A DNA stretch of 61,125 bases, from assembly GCF_011516945.1 (NCBI RefSeq), contig NZ_WOTH01000018.1, positions 1-61,125 on the forward strand, read 5' to 3'. Source of the DNA: Acetobacter estunensis. GTDB lineage: Bacteria > Pseudomonadota > Alphaproteobacteria > Acetobacterales > Acetobacteraceae. A model generated the notes under the pieces. That model was not told where the DNA came from. It saw only the letters and a list, made by a program, of their open reading frames with translations, and did not search any database. Position numbers and translations under genes: made by a program. Below are positions 30,020 to 38,731 of the stretch, piece after piece. Each line of letters starts with the position of its first letter. Position 1 is the stretch's first letter.

Positions 30020-31182
30020 ACGACCCAACAGCAGACGAAACAGACACCGACTACAAGGCCCTCTATCTCCAGTTACGCAAACGCTTCGAGAGGGAAAAAC
30101 GCATCCGCCGCGAAGCGGAAGCGATTGCCGAACGTGGGCTGCGCGAACTCTATGGCCTGAACAACCAGCAGAAATTGCTGGAAACGATCGTCAGTTGCGC
30201 CAACACGACGTCCTCCGCCACCCGCGTAATTGAAGTCACGCTGGAGGAAACCTGCCAACGCATGGGGTTCATGGGCGGCGTTGCCTTCAGTCGGCGGGAG
30301 GATGGAACCTATGACCGGATCAATCCGACGCTGTGCTTCCCGAATACACCTCCCTCACGTCAGATACTGCTCGCCGCCTGCCGCGCTTCGCGACTGTTCG
30401 AACCGGACGGACTGGCCTTTCAGATCAAACGCCAGCAGAAGATCGTAAGCTGGAAGATCGACCCACAGGAACATGCAATCGGAGCCAGCCTGCACCATGG
30501 GCTGGGCTTGCCTGTCATCGCGGGAGGCTGCGTCGATGTCGTTCTGCTGTTTTTCTCATGCAAGGACGTAAAAGCGGAAGAACCGATCGTCGGCCTGTGC
30601 ATGAACATCGGGGGACATATCGCCCGCGTGATCGAACGTGAAAAAGCCGAGCGTAAGCTTCGGCATGACGCCACTCACGACGCCCTGACCCGCCTGCCCA
30701 ACCGCACCCTTTTCAGTCAGACCGTCACCGATGTTCTGGCAGCATGGAAAAATACCGATACGCCGCCAGCGGTCTGCCTCATCGATCTCGATCATTTCAA
30801 GCATATCAATGACACGGCCGGTCATCTGATGGGCGATCGGGTGCTATGTCAGGCGGCGCACCGTCTGACTCACACGCTCGCGGGGCATCCCGCGCATATG
30901 GTGGCCCGTCTGGGCGGCGATGAATTCGTGATCCTCTTTCATGGCACGGAATCACCAGACGAGGTGATGACCATCACCGAACGTCTATGTGACGCGTTCC
31001 GGCGGCCCTTTGAAATGGAGGGTCATCACCTCACCTCCACTGCCAGTATCGGCCTCGCCTTCTGGTCCCCACGTCATGAAAGCGCCTCCTACATGCTGAA
31101 GGAGGCCGATCACGCCATGTATGAAAGCAAAAGGGCGGGTGGAGGCCGTGTGACCCTCGCCCGCCCTCTGCACGCAGCCTGA
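30016..31182 (+). CDS. Diguanylate cyclase, partner of H-NOX
   Basis: A 388-aa soluble protein: an N-terminal coiled coil (about residues 12-50, EREKRIRREAEAIAERGLRE), a GAF-like sensory domain (about 55-205) and a GGDEF domain with ARLGGDEFVILF near residues 297-308. The signature is intact, so it should make cyclic-di-GMP. No RxxD inhibitory site stands in the usual place before GGDEF, and there is no EAL domain. The short DHAMYESKRAGGGRV end is typical of the fold. Confidence 0.92.
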   Translation: MNDPTADETDTDYKALYLQLRKRFEREKRIRREAEAIAERGLRELYGLNNQQKLLETIVSCANTTSSATRVIEVTLEETCQRMGFMGGVAFSRREDGTYDRINPTLCFPNTPPSRQILLAACRASRLFEPDGLAFQIKRQQKIVSWKIDPQEHAIGASLHHGLGLPVIAGGCVDVVLLFFSCKDVKAEEPIVGLCMNIGGHIARVIEREKAERKLRHDATHDALTRLPNRTLFSQTVTDVLAAWKNTDTPPAVCLIDLDHFKHINDTAGHLMGDRVLCQAAHRLTHTLAGHPAHMVARLGGDEFVILFHGTESPDEVMTITERLCDAFRRPFEMEGHHLTSTASIGLAFWSPRHESASYMLKEADHAMYESKRAGGGRVTLARPLHAA

Positions 31183-31198
31183 TAGGGCCGCTTCTCCG

Positions 31199-31762
31199 TC
31201 AGGCCATGACCTGTTCCACAGAGACGATCTCCGGCACATAATGGCGCAGCATGTTCTCCACGCCATGCTTGAGTGTCGCGCCTGAGGACGGACAACCCGA
31301 GCACGCTCCCTGCATGCTCAACCGCACAATGCCGTCACGGTAGCCACGAAACACGATATCGCCGCCATCGCTGGCCACCGCCGGACGGACGCGGGTCTCA
31401 AGCAGTTCCTTGATCTGCTTCACGATCTCTTCATCACCCGGCATCACCGGATCTTCCTGCACGGCAGCGCCTTCCGTCACGACCGGACGGCCCGAGACGA
31501 AATGATCCACCAATATGGAGAGCACGCGCGGCTTGAGTTCGGCCCAGTCTTCCGCATCCGTTTTGGTGACGGACACGAAGTCCGACCCCATGAACACACG
31601 CGCAACACCCGGCAGTTCAAACAGGGCGTCCGCCAGCGGCGAGCGTCCCGCGACACCATCCGCGTCGATGAAGTCGATCGTGCCGGCCTCTCCCGTCACA
31701 TCCCGCCCCGGCAGGAACTTCAGCGTGTTCGGGTTGGGTGTACCTTCGGTCTCAATGAACAT
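31199..31762 (-). CDS. nfuA: NfuA-type iron-sulfur carrier
   Basis: A 187-aa protein with N-terminal Nfu_N domain (MFIETEGTPNPNTLKFLPGR, VFMGSDFVSVTK) and C-terminal NifU domain carrying the cluster-binding CxxC in GACSGCPSSGATLKHGVE. It carries 4Fe-4S clusters to target enzymes and matters under oxidative stress. Converges with the diguanylate cyclase gene. Confidence 0.93.
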   Translation of the reverse strand: MFIETEGTPNPNTLKFLPGRDVTGEAGTIDFIDADGVAGRSPLADALFELPGVARVFMGSDFVSVTKTDAEDWAELKPRVLSILVDHFVSGRPVVTEGAAVQEDPVMPGDEEIVKQIKELLETRVRPAVASDGGDIVFRGYRDGIVRLSMQGACSGCPSSGATLKHGVENMLRHYVPEIVSVEQVMA

Positions 31763-32128
31763 TGTGGCCCCACTCCATCAAAGGCATCGGTCCGCGCCTT
31801 GCGCCAACCCAACACCGGCCATCGTCAAAAGAGGACGCAAGCGGTCCTGTATGGATTCAGGAGATGAGGCAGGTACGCCCGAAAGACAAGCCCCCCGGCA
31901 GAATGTCAGGGCTCCGTCTCCTTCACACCCGGCCCATGCCTTCCGCGCTCATCGCGCCACATAGGCGCACGCAGAAGTAACCATCGTACCGAACCCCAGA
32001 AATAAACGGAAGGGAACTTTCCATTGTCGTGCGCTTTGTTAGGGCACGACGGTCATGACCGTCAGCAAAGGGTCATGTTCCTTCAACAGGGAGCATGCAG
32101 ACCTTTGGCTTTTGTGAAAGGTTATTCA
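31763..32128. other. Intergenic region, no gene seen
   Basis: In these 366 bases I see no credible coding frame. It should hold the divergent promoters of nfuA and the secreted-protein gene. No strong hairpin or repeat was found. Confidence 0.4.
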
Positions 32129-32653
32129 ATGCTTGGTAACAGAACTCTCGCGCTGGTCGCCACAACGGGTCTCGCTCTCGCCTCAATAGGCGCCGCCCAT
32201 GCCCAGACCGCTGCCCAGCAGATTCCGGCCGGCACCACCATGTCCGCACCGCCGCCGGGCGGTATCCCCGTGACGAATCCCGCCGATCAGGCATCCGCTC
32301 CCACGCAGGGCGCACAGGTTGTTCACGGCATCACCGGCGCGACGACGGCTGCAACACCGGGCGCACTGGGTGAAAACGGCCTGCCGCCCATCGACAACGC
32401 AACACCGGGCAATGTGGCGGGACTGCTCTCCTACTGCATCCACAAGGACTACACCTCCGGCACGACGCCGCGCAGCGTGGCCCGCAAGCTCGCCAAACGC
32501 GCGGACGTGAAGAGCGATCAGGCCTATTCGCTGGGTGGTCAGGGTCTGCTGACCAACGGCACATCGACGCCGTTCGACGTCTCCACGCTCAAGAAGTCCC
32601 AGCGCGTCAAGCTGTGCAGCGACCTGACCAAGAAGGGCCAGTCACTCGACTGA
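32129..32653 (+). CDS. Secreted protein of unknown function
   Basis: I do not recognise this 174-aa protein. It has a clear signal peptide (MLGNRTLALVATTGLALASI, ending AAHAQ), then a low-complexity Ala/Thr/Pro stretch and a folded-looking C-terminal part with two Cys (LLSYCIHKDYTSGTT; VKLCSDLTKKG) that could form a disulfide. The ATG at 32129 has AAAGG ten bases upstream and starts the signal peptide; an open frame from 32024 adds 35 unlikely residues. Monocistronic, with its own terminator. Confidence 0.8.
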   Translation: MLGNRTLALVATTGLALASIGAAHAQTAAQQIPAGTTMSAPPPGGIPVTNPADQASAPTQGAQVVHGITGATTAATPGALGENGLPPIDNATPGNVAGLLSYCIHKDYTSGTTPRSVARKLAKRADVKSDQAYSLGGQGLLTNGTSTPFDVSTLKKSQRVKLCSDLTKKGQSLD

Positions 32654-32682
32654 TCCCTCACTGACCAGTGCCGCTGAGTGAG

Positions 32683-32715
32683 AAAGACCGTCCGGTGACA
32701 AACCGGGCGGTCTTT
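32683..32715 (+). terminator. Intrinsic terminator of the secreted-protein gene
   Basis: A 14-bp stem AAAGACCGTCCGGT/ACCGGGCGGTCTTT (one G-T pair) with a five-base loop, 30 bases after the stop, ending in TTT. Confidence 0.8.
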
Positions 32716-32765
32716 CCGTTGGTGTGGGGATTGTTCCATCACGACCAATCGCGCACACTTGGGGC

Positions 32766-35207
32766 ATGAAAACGCCAAGCGGCTCCCGCCTGACACGTTC
32801 TTCTCCTGCGCCTCTGCCGGAGAACGCTTCCCACGCCCCGTCCTCTCCCGCGCGAGCCGCCCTCGAGGCGGTTCTTGCGCGTACGGGCCTGTCCATCGAA
32901 CCGCGCGAGGAATCCGCTCTCCTGCGCCGCATCGGCCGCGCCTTGGAGCCCGGCGCGCGCGATGTGCCCGACGAGGTGTTCCGGACAGCCCTGTGCGCCG
33001 TGCGCCGCAAACGCTGGACCTCGCGGCTGATGGATCTGACGCGCCGTGAAGGGCGTATCTGGATCTCGCGCGAAGACATGGAGCAGGCCACTGCCACCAT
33101 AACGGACCCGGTGGCACCCGATCCGGTTCTTCTGGGCGCTCTTGAGACCGTCATGGCGGCGCGTTTTCGCGAACTGGGCGACACGCCGCAGGCCGCGCTC
33201 GACGCCATGCAGGCCGACGTTCTGGACACGGGCCGCGTGCTGTCCGCAGCCCAGACAGCGCGGCTCGCCGAAGCGATCGCGAACGCTTTCGACATGCGCG
33301 AGCGCGACCGCTTCATCGGCGGTGCACGTGAAACGGAGGAAAGCCGCGCCCGCCGCGAGGAAGCGCTGGCCCGCACAGCCCAGTCCCGCCGGGAAAACGA
33401 AGAGCAGCGCCTGCGCACATGGGAAGCCAGCCTCGTGCGGTTTGCCGACGTGCCGCGCCTGCTGCACTGCTCTCACCGTGAGGCCCTGCGCTGGATCGCG
33501 GAAAACCGCATCCCCGTCGCCCGCCGCATCCGCCAGAAGGACGGGCAGGAGCTTTGGGAGTTCGATCCGACCGAACTCGCCAGCCTGCGTCACAATCTTT
33601 CCGAATGGCGCAAAGGCAGCGCGGAAGGGTTCGAGCGTGGGGAGAAGCGCGGACGGGAGCGCCGCGACACGCACGAACTGCCGCCTCCGCCCAAGGTCGG
33701 CAAGAATGTCGCCAACTCCGTCATTGCCCGCGTGGCGGCTCTTGACCGCTATGCCGGGCATTTCCGCACCGCGCGCGCGCTGGAGCGTCGCATCACACTG
33801 GTGACGGGACCGACCAACAGCGGCAAGTCCCACACGGCACTCGACGCCCTCGCCCGTGCCGAAAGCGGGCTGGCGCTCGCTCCCCTGCGGCTTCTGGCGC
33901 ATGAGTTCCGGGAATCCCTCGCAGCCCGCGGCGTGGAGGCGTCGCTCTCCACGGGTGAGGAGCGCATCAAAGTGCCGGGAAGCCGTCATCTGGCTGCCAC
34001 CGTTGAAATGTGCCCGTTTTCCAACCCCGTCGATGTCGCAGTCATTGACGAAGCGCAGATGCTGTTCGACCCGGATCGCGGCGCTGCTTGGACCGCCGCC
34101 ATCATGGGCGCACCCGCCCGCCATCTGTACATCCTCGGCGCACCCGAATGCATCCCGATGGTGCGCCGCATCGCTGAACTGTGCGGCGACCCAGTGGATG
34201 AAATCTCCCTGCTGCGTAAAAGCCCCCTGCGGGCCGCGTCATCGTCCGTGCGCCTGCATGACCTGAAAGCGGGCGATGCGCTGATTGCCTTCTCACGACG
34301 TGAGGTGCTGGATCTGCGCGCGGCCCTGATGGAGCGCGGACGCCGCGTGGCCGTGGTTTATGGAGCACTCAGCCCGGAGGTCCGGCGAGCCGAAGCCCAG
34401 CGCTTCAATGATGGACAGGCCGATATTCTGATCGCTACGGACGCCATCGGCATGGGGCTTAATCTCTCCATCCGGCGCGTGGTCTTTGCCGCGCTTCGCA
34501 AGTTCGATGGGCGCCAGACCCGCGATCTGACGGTGCAGGAGGTCAAGCAGATCGGTGGCCGAGCCGGACGCTACGGCAAGCACGAGGACGGCATCGTGGC
34601 CGTTCTGGCCGACGCCGGCAGCCCGCGCTTCATCCGCCAGCATCTTGAGGCCGCTCCCGTGCCGCCCGATGAACTCAGGCCGCTCGTGCAGCCCGACGCG
34701 GACATCGTGCGCGCCATTGCCGAGGAAATCGGCTCGGACAGCCTGTACGGCGTTCTGGCGCGCATAAAACGCGCCGTCCTGCGCCCCGATGACCCGAACT
34801 ACCGTCTGTCCGACATGGAACAGCCCTTCGCCATCGCCTCGGCGCTGGAAGGCGTGGAAGGGCTCGATCTCAGCCAGCGTTGGACCTATGCCATGTGTCC
34901 TGTGGATGACCGTGACAACGGTATCCGCCGACTGGTGGGCTGGGCCGCCGATCATGCGATTGGTGTGCGGGTGCTGCCGCCCGGCACAGGTCGACTGCCG
35001 CCCCCCGAGCGCGCGGGGCGCGAAGAACTGGAACGGGCGGAGAAGCGCCACAAGCGACTGGTGGCATGGCGCTGGCTGTCTCTGCGCTTTCCGGAAATCT
35101 ACCCAGACCGTGAGGAAGCCGAGGACACCACGCGCCGCCTCAACGACTGGATTGAGAGCGTACTACGCCAGCAGAGCCGGACACGCACACGCAAACGGGG
35201 GGAGTAA
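32766..35207 (+). CDS. Suv3-like superfamily 2 helicase
   Basis: An 813-aa helicase resembling mitochondrial SUV3 of the RNA degradosome, a type spread through Alphaproteobacteria. After an N-terminal region of about 300 residues come motif I (TGPTNSGKSHTALDAL), a degenerate DEAD box (VIDEAQML), the helicase C domain (VVYGALSPEVRRAEAQRFN, ATDAIGMGLNLSIRRVVF, QIGGRAGRYG) and the Suv3 C-terminal domain. The N-terminal part contains a helix-turn-helix-like VPRLLHCSHREALRWIAENR. The ATG at 32766 is chosen over one at 32724, which would overlap the preceding terminator region; neither has a good ribosome site. Confidence 0.87.
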   Translation: MKTPSGSRLTRSSPAPLPENASHAPSSPARAALEAVLARTGLSIEPREESALLRRIGRALEPGARDVPDEVFRTALCAVRRKRWTSRLMDLTRREGRIWISREDMEQATATITDPVAPDPVLLGALETVMAARFRELGDTPQAALDAMQADVLDTGRVLSAAQTARLAEAIANAFDMRERDRFIGGARETEESRARREEALARTAQSRRENEEQRLRTWEASLVRFADVPRLLHCSHREALRWIAENRIPVARRIRQKDGQELWEFDPTELASLRHNLSEWRKGSAEGFERGEKRGRERRDTHELPPPPKVGKNVANSVIARVAALDRYAGHFRTARALERRITLVTGPTNSGKSHTALDALARAESGLALAPLRLLAHEFRESLAARGVEASLSTGEERIKVPGSRHLAATVEMCPFSNPVDVAVIDEAQMLFDPDRGAAWTAAIMGAPARHLYILGAPECIPMVRRIAELCGDPVDEISLLRKSPLRAASSSVRLHDLKAGDALIAFSRREVLDLRAALMERGRRVAVVYGALSPEVRRAEAQRFNDGQADILIATDAIGMGLNLSIRRVVFAALRKFDGRQTRDLTVQEVKQIGGRAGRYGKHEDGIVAVLADAGSPRFIRQHLEAAPVPPDELRPLVQPDADIVRAIAEEIGSDSLYGVLARIKRAVLRPDDPNYRLSDMEQPFAIASALEGVEGLDLSQRWTYAMCPVDDRDNGIRRLVGWAADHAIGVRVLPPGTGRLPPPERAGREELERAEKRHKRLVAWRWLSLRFPEIYPDREEAEDTTRRLNDWIESVLRQQSRTRTRKRGE

Positions 35208-35231
35208 AGGCTTTTATCGACTCTTGCGGTG

Positions 35232-35280
35232 TATCGGGCTCTGCCCGAACCCGGAAGGGATCGCAGATCCCTTCACCCTA
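35232..35280 (+). repeat. Intergenic repeat, first half
   Basis: It starts GGGCTCTGCCCGAACCCGG and continues AAGGGATCGCAGATCCCTTC, which can fold as a hairpin. The reverse complement of 50270-50318 matches with a handful of differences. Similar GGGCTCTGCCC text also appears near 36873-36887. Confidence 0.6.
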
Positions 35281-35387
35281 ATTGTGTTGATAACTTATTC
35301 TGCCCTATGGCCTCAGATATCAAACTCAAGGCCAGTTGGGATCATATCGGCGTCTCTGGAAACGGTCTCTGAGTCCCAGTGTAACAA

Positions 35388-35425
35388 TAAACGGTTTCCA
35401 AAGGCGCGCCTTTGGCGGGGCCGGG
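35388..35425 (+). repeat. Intergenic repeat, second half
   Basis: GGTTTCCAAAGGCGCGCCTT and the following TGGCGGGG correspond to the reverse complement of about 50237-50265 (GTTTCCAAAGGTCTGCAACC). The symmetric AAAGG/CCTTT arms are kept in both copies while the centre changes, as in a folding repeat. Confidence 0.55.
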
Positions 35426-35580
35426 GCAGCGCCCCGCTTGCCGCCGTCTGGAAGAGTCGATCATAAGGGCCATGGAGATAAAGCAGTCTGCGGGAAACAG
35501 TCCTGCCGGATGGGAAATGGACATGAGAAACATCCCGTCGCATAGGGAAAACCTTACATCCCGCGATTGAGGAGCCCATC

Positions 35581-36840
35581 ATGACCACGCCATCCGGCAC
35601 CGACGCCCGGGATACGGAACTTGCCGCCCAGTACGAAGCCTATCCCTATCCGGAGCGCGACCCACGCGATGAGGCAAAGCGGCTGCTGATCGGCAGTCCC
35701 AGCCATCTGCGTGAAATCGATTACTGGGTGTTCGGCGCACGGCGTGCGCGTCACCAACCGTTGAAAGCATTGGTGGCCGGGTGCGGCACGGGCGATGGCG
35801 CAATCATGCTTGCCGTACAGATGGCGCGCGCCAACCGACCCGGAGAGGTGGTGTGCGTGGACCGTTCACGTCATGCGCTCGACATTGCACAGGCACGGGC
35901 GAAGGCGCGGGCGCTTTCCAACATCCGCTTTATCGAGGGTTCGATCACCGATCTCGAACGTCTGGATCTTGGACTTTTCGATTACATCGACTGTTGTGGC
36001 GTCCTCCATCACCTGCCCGACCCGGATGCAGCACTCAAAGGGCTGGAAGCGCATCTTGCGCCCGGTGGTGGTATGGGGCTGATGGTCTATGCGCCCTATG
36101 GCCGCACCGGCGTGTACATGATTCAGGAAGCACTTGAACAGCTCACGCCATTTTCGGAGCCTCCTGCAACACGTCTGGATGTGGCCAAACGTGTGATGCG
36201 ACATCTTCCCGTCACGGCGTGGCTGCGCGAGAATGGCAATTTCGGTGATCACCTGAGCGGCGGCAACGCCGGTCTGTATGACCTGCTGCTGAATCCACGC
36301 GATCGGGCCTATGACATCGGGGCGTTCCTCGATCTGATCGACCGGGCCGGACTGGAATCCTCCTGTCTCATGGAACCTGCCCGCTACGATCCCGAGTTTT
36401 TTCTGCCCGACCCAAAATTGCGCGCCCGTGTGGAAGGTCTCGACTGGCGCGAAAAAGCAAAGGTCGCTGAGTGTCTGACCGGCAACATGGCAACCCATGT
36501 GGCCTATGTCGTGCGCAAAGGAGAGCGTGTGACACCGCCGGATTACATGGCGGCCGATACCGTTCCGATCATGCGTGAGATTCCCGGATCCGAACTTGCG
36601 AAACATATTGGCCCTGACGGCATTCTTCCATTCTCGTTTGGAACACTGGTCGTGCCGGTGCCGCTTCCACAGCAGGCCCGAAGCATTCTTCCCCTTATCG
36701 ACGGGGAACGAACGCTGGGGGATATTGCCGCGTGCATGGCGGAAAGGGGCCTATCGGAAAACCGTTTTCACAAGACGTGGTCAAAGATGTTCCCCATCCT
36801 CGAACGCCTGAACCGGGTACTGCTCCGTCCGCCTGCGTAA
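35581..36840 (+). CDS. Class I SAM-dependent methyltransferase, substrate unknown
   Basis: A 419-aa protein. The methyltransferase fold is plain: motif I ALVAGCGTGDGAIMLAVQMA, the acidic end of strand two VVCVDRSRHAL, then FDYIDCCGVLHHLPDPDAAL. The second half is longer than in simple methyltransferases and ends in a domain (about residues 340-415, FGTLVVPVPLPQQARSILPL to RVLLRPPA) with a winged-helix look, similar to PqqD-like or B12-radical modules. GGAG precedes the ATG by eight bases. Substrate cannot be told from the sequence. Confidence 0.85.
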   Translation: MTTPSGTDARDTELAAQYEAYPYPERDPRDEAKRLLIGSPSHLREIDYWVFGARRARHQPLKALVAGCGTGDGAIMLAVQMARANRPGEVVCVDRSRHALDIAQARAKARALSNIRFIEGSITDLERLDLGLFDYIDCCGVLHHLPDPDAALKGLEAHLAPGGGMGLMVYAPYGRTGVYMIQEALEQLTPFSEPPATRLDVAKRVMRHLPVTAWLRENGNFGDHLSGGNAGLYDLLLNPRDRAYDIGAFLDLIDRAGLESSCLMEPARYDPEFFLPDPKLRARVEGLDWREKAKVAECLTGNMATHVAYVVRKGERVTPPDYMAADTVPIMREIPGSELAKHIGPDGILPFSFGTLVVPVPLPQQARSILPLIDGERTLGDIAACMAERGLSENRFHKTWSKMFPILERLNRVLLRPPA

Positions 36841-36911
36841 TGCCAACAACCCTTCTTCTGGGCGACAGACAAGCAGGGCTCTGCCCCGCCACTGGTATAA
36901 CGGCCGTTTCC

Positions 36912-37385
36912 TCAGAGCATTGGCGTAATCTCAGCCGCCATAACCTCCGCGTCCGACCCGTCCGGGTAATACCGACGCCGGAGGCCCATGGTGACAAGGC
37001 CTGTCGCCGCGTAAAGAGCACGTGCGGCCCCATTTCGCACAGAAACCTCAAGGAACACTCGGATTATTTCCTGTTCACGGAGAACGTGAAACAGTTTTCC
37101 TAAAACCGCTCGTCCCACACCTTTGCGCTGAAAAGCCGGATCGACGGCAAGGGTCAGAATCTCCGCTTCATCGAGAACCGATCGCACAAGAACAAAACCA
37201 ACGGGCATTTCAGCATGACAGGCGAGAAAAGCCGATACTCCTGATGAGCGAAGAAGATTTTCAAACGCCTCGGCATTCCACCGCTCTTTCACAGGAAACG
37301 CGCGCTCATGGAGGACTGCCAGCACGGAAGAAAAGGCTTCACCAACTTCCGTAATACTCAGACGCTCACAAGGAAAATCCGTCAT
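36912..37385 (-). CDS. rimI: Ribosomal protein S18-alanine N-acetyltransferase
   Basis: A GNAT acetyltransferase of 157 aa with the acetyl-CoA loop LTLAVDPAFQRKGVGRAVLG (Q/RxxGxG/A form) and the family's RNGAARALYAATGLVTMGLR. The ATG at 37385 overlaps the tsaB stop (ATGA), which decides the start; the open frame extends to 37490. Position right after tsaB is the usual place for rimI, which acetylates the N-terminus of S18. Confidence 0.85.
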   Translation of the reverse strand: MTDFPCERLSITEVGEAFSSVLAVLHERAFPVKERWNAEAFENLLRSSGVSAFLACHAEMPVGFVLVRSVLDEAEILTLAVDPAFQRKGVGRAVLGKLFHVLREQEIIRVFLEVSVRNGAARALYAATGLVTMGLRRRYYPDGSDAEVMAAEITPML

Positions 37386-38062
37386 ACCGGTTCGGAGCGA
37401 AGACCAGCGGCCGGTAGTTTTGCCTCGGGTGCATCCACATAGAGAGGGAGTGCTGCACGCCACGGCACACTCCCCTCTCCGCGCACCCATCCATAGCGTG
37501 CGATTTCCGCAAGCGATGCTTCCCCACCGGCAGCTTTCACGGCACGATCAGGAGCCGCGAGAGCCGCATCTTCCGCAGCATCGCCCGCCAGCAGCCAGCG
37601 TCCTTCCGGCGGCTGCCAATGCGCGCTTGCAACAGCCTGCACATTCCCACTCGCATCTTCCACGAACCAACGCCCCCGTCGCGCCGTGGTCACACACAGC
37701 CAACCAGTCAGTCCGTCCACCCGCACCTGTTCGTCCAGCGTGCGTGACAGTGCCTCCCCGCGCGTCACGCCAACGGTCGGGCAATCAAACCCGAACGCCA
37801 ACCCGGCCGCGAGAGCACAAGAGGTCCGCAACCCCGTGAAAGAACCCGGCCCCACAACGGTCACGACCAGATCCGGTGCATCCCAGCCCGTAGCGGCAAG
37901 GCACCGTTCCGCCATGACCGCCATCGCGGCGATGCCATCGTGCCCGTCCGCTTCTTCCTGTGTGACGGCGTGCAGAGTGCCGTCCATGTACTGAAACGCG
38001 CCCACGCGGGCACGCACTGCTGCGGGAGCCGCATCGAGCACGAGAAGATGCGAGATGCTCAC
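37382..38062 (-). CDS. tsaB: tRNA threonylcarbamoyladenosine biosynthesis protein TsaB
   Basis: The scaffold subunit of the TsaB-TsaD-TsaE complex that makes t6A37 in ANN-decoding tRNAs. LLVLDAAPAAVRARVG is the first ASKHA strand pair and VTVVGPGSFTGLRTSCALAAGLAFG the diagnostic block. About 226 aa. The GTG at 38062 overlaps the upstream nitroreductase stop as GTGA and is preferred over a GTG at 38074. Its stop overlaps rimI, so three genes are coupled. Confidence 0.9.
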   Translation of the reverse strand: MSISHLLVLDAAPAAVRARVGAFQYMDGTLHAVTQEEADGHDGIAAMAVMAERCLAATGWDAPDLVVTVVGPGSFTGLRTSCALAAGLAFGFDCPTVGVTRGEALSRTLDEQVRVDGLTGWLCVTTARRGRWFVEDASGNVQAVASAHWQPPEGRWLLAGDAAEDAALAAPDRAVKAAGGEASLAEIARYGWVRGEGSVPWRAALPLYVDAPEAKLPAAGLRSEPV

Positions 38063-38640
38063 AGCACGCGGCACGCTTCGTCAAAGGACAGACGCGGCGC
38101 CCGTGGTGTTTCCACCGGCTCGCCATATCCCAGACAGATAAGAAAATTCGCCCGCCAGCCTTCGCCCAGAAGGAAGGTGTCCTCCACCAGCGTCGCATCG
38201 AAGCCCGACATCGGCAGCGCATCCAGCCCCAGCGCACGGGCAGCAAGGATCATGTAGCCGCCTTCCAGCGTACCATTCCGAAAGGCGGTCTCTTCCGCCA
38301 GCCCAACATCGGCGGCAAACCACGAGCGCAGGCTGGGTTCGGGATTGAGCTGCGCGAAACGGTCGAAGAACAGAGGATCATGCGCCACGATGACCACCAC
38401 CGGCGCGGTCATCGCTTTCTCGACATTGCCTTCCGAGAGGGCCGGGCGCAGCCGTTCCTTCGCATCCTGTGTCGAGAGAAACACAAACCGCGCGGGTGAG
38501 CCATTACCCGAAGTCGGGCCGAGTTTCACCAGATCGTAGAGCGCGCGCACTGTGTCGAGATCCACCGGCCGGTCTGTCCAGCGCTCCGGTGTCCGGGCCG
38601 TGTGGAACAGGCAATCCAGTGCAGTTTCATCAAGCGGCAT
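38059..38640 (-). CDS. RutE/HadB-type nitroreductase
   Basis: A flavin (FMN) nitroreductase-fold protein of 193 aa, closest in pattern to malonic-semialdehyde reductase RutE: LDCLFHTARTPERWTDRPVD, then VKLGPTSGNGSPARFVFLST and the C-terminal FLLGEGWRANFLICLGYGEP. The ATG at 38640 has GAGGGGG seven bases upstream; the ATG at 38664 lacks one. No other rut genes are near, so a uracil role is not supported and a general NAD(P)H reductase is as likely. Coupled to tsaB downstream. Confidence 0.85.
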   Translation of the reverse strand: MPLDETALDCLFHTARTPERWTDRPVDLDTVRALYDLVKLGPTSGNGSPARFVFLSTQDAKERLRPALSEGNVEKAMTAPVVVIVAHDPLFFDRFAQLNPEPSLRSWFAADVGLAEETAFRNGTLEGGYMILAARALGLDALPMSGFDATLVEDTFLLGEGWRANFLICLGYGEPVETPRAPRLSFDEACRVL

Positions 38641-38731
38641 GACACACCCCCTCGCGGTCTTCATGCCGTTCCTACCGCGCCATGTGATGACGATCCAGAG
38701 CGGATCGCCATCTCACAACCACGAAGACGGA

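Larger units (their letters stand above)
35208..35580. other. Intergenic region with a split copy of an intergenic repeat
   Basis: No gene is seen in these 373 bases. They hold two blocks (about 35232-35280 and 35388-35425) that are adjacent to each other in the copy at about 50244-50318. Here they are about 110 bases apart. A palindromic AAAGGCGCGCCTTT lies at 35400-35413. The start of the methyltransferase gene follows with GGAG at 35569-35572. Confidence 0.6.

Noticed and set aside
36841..36911. Third full copy of the intergenic repeat
   Set aside because: Only the GGGCTCTGCCC text is shared; the rest does not match.
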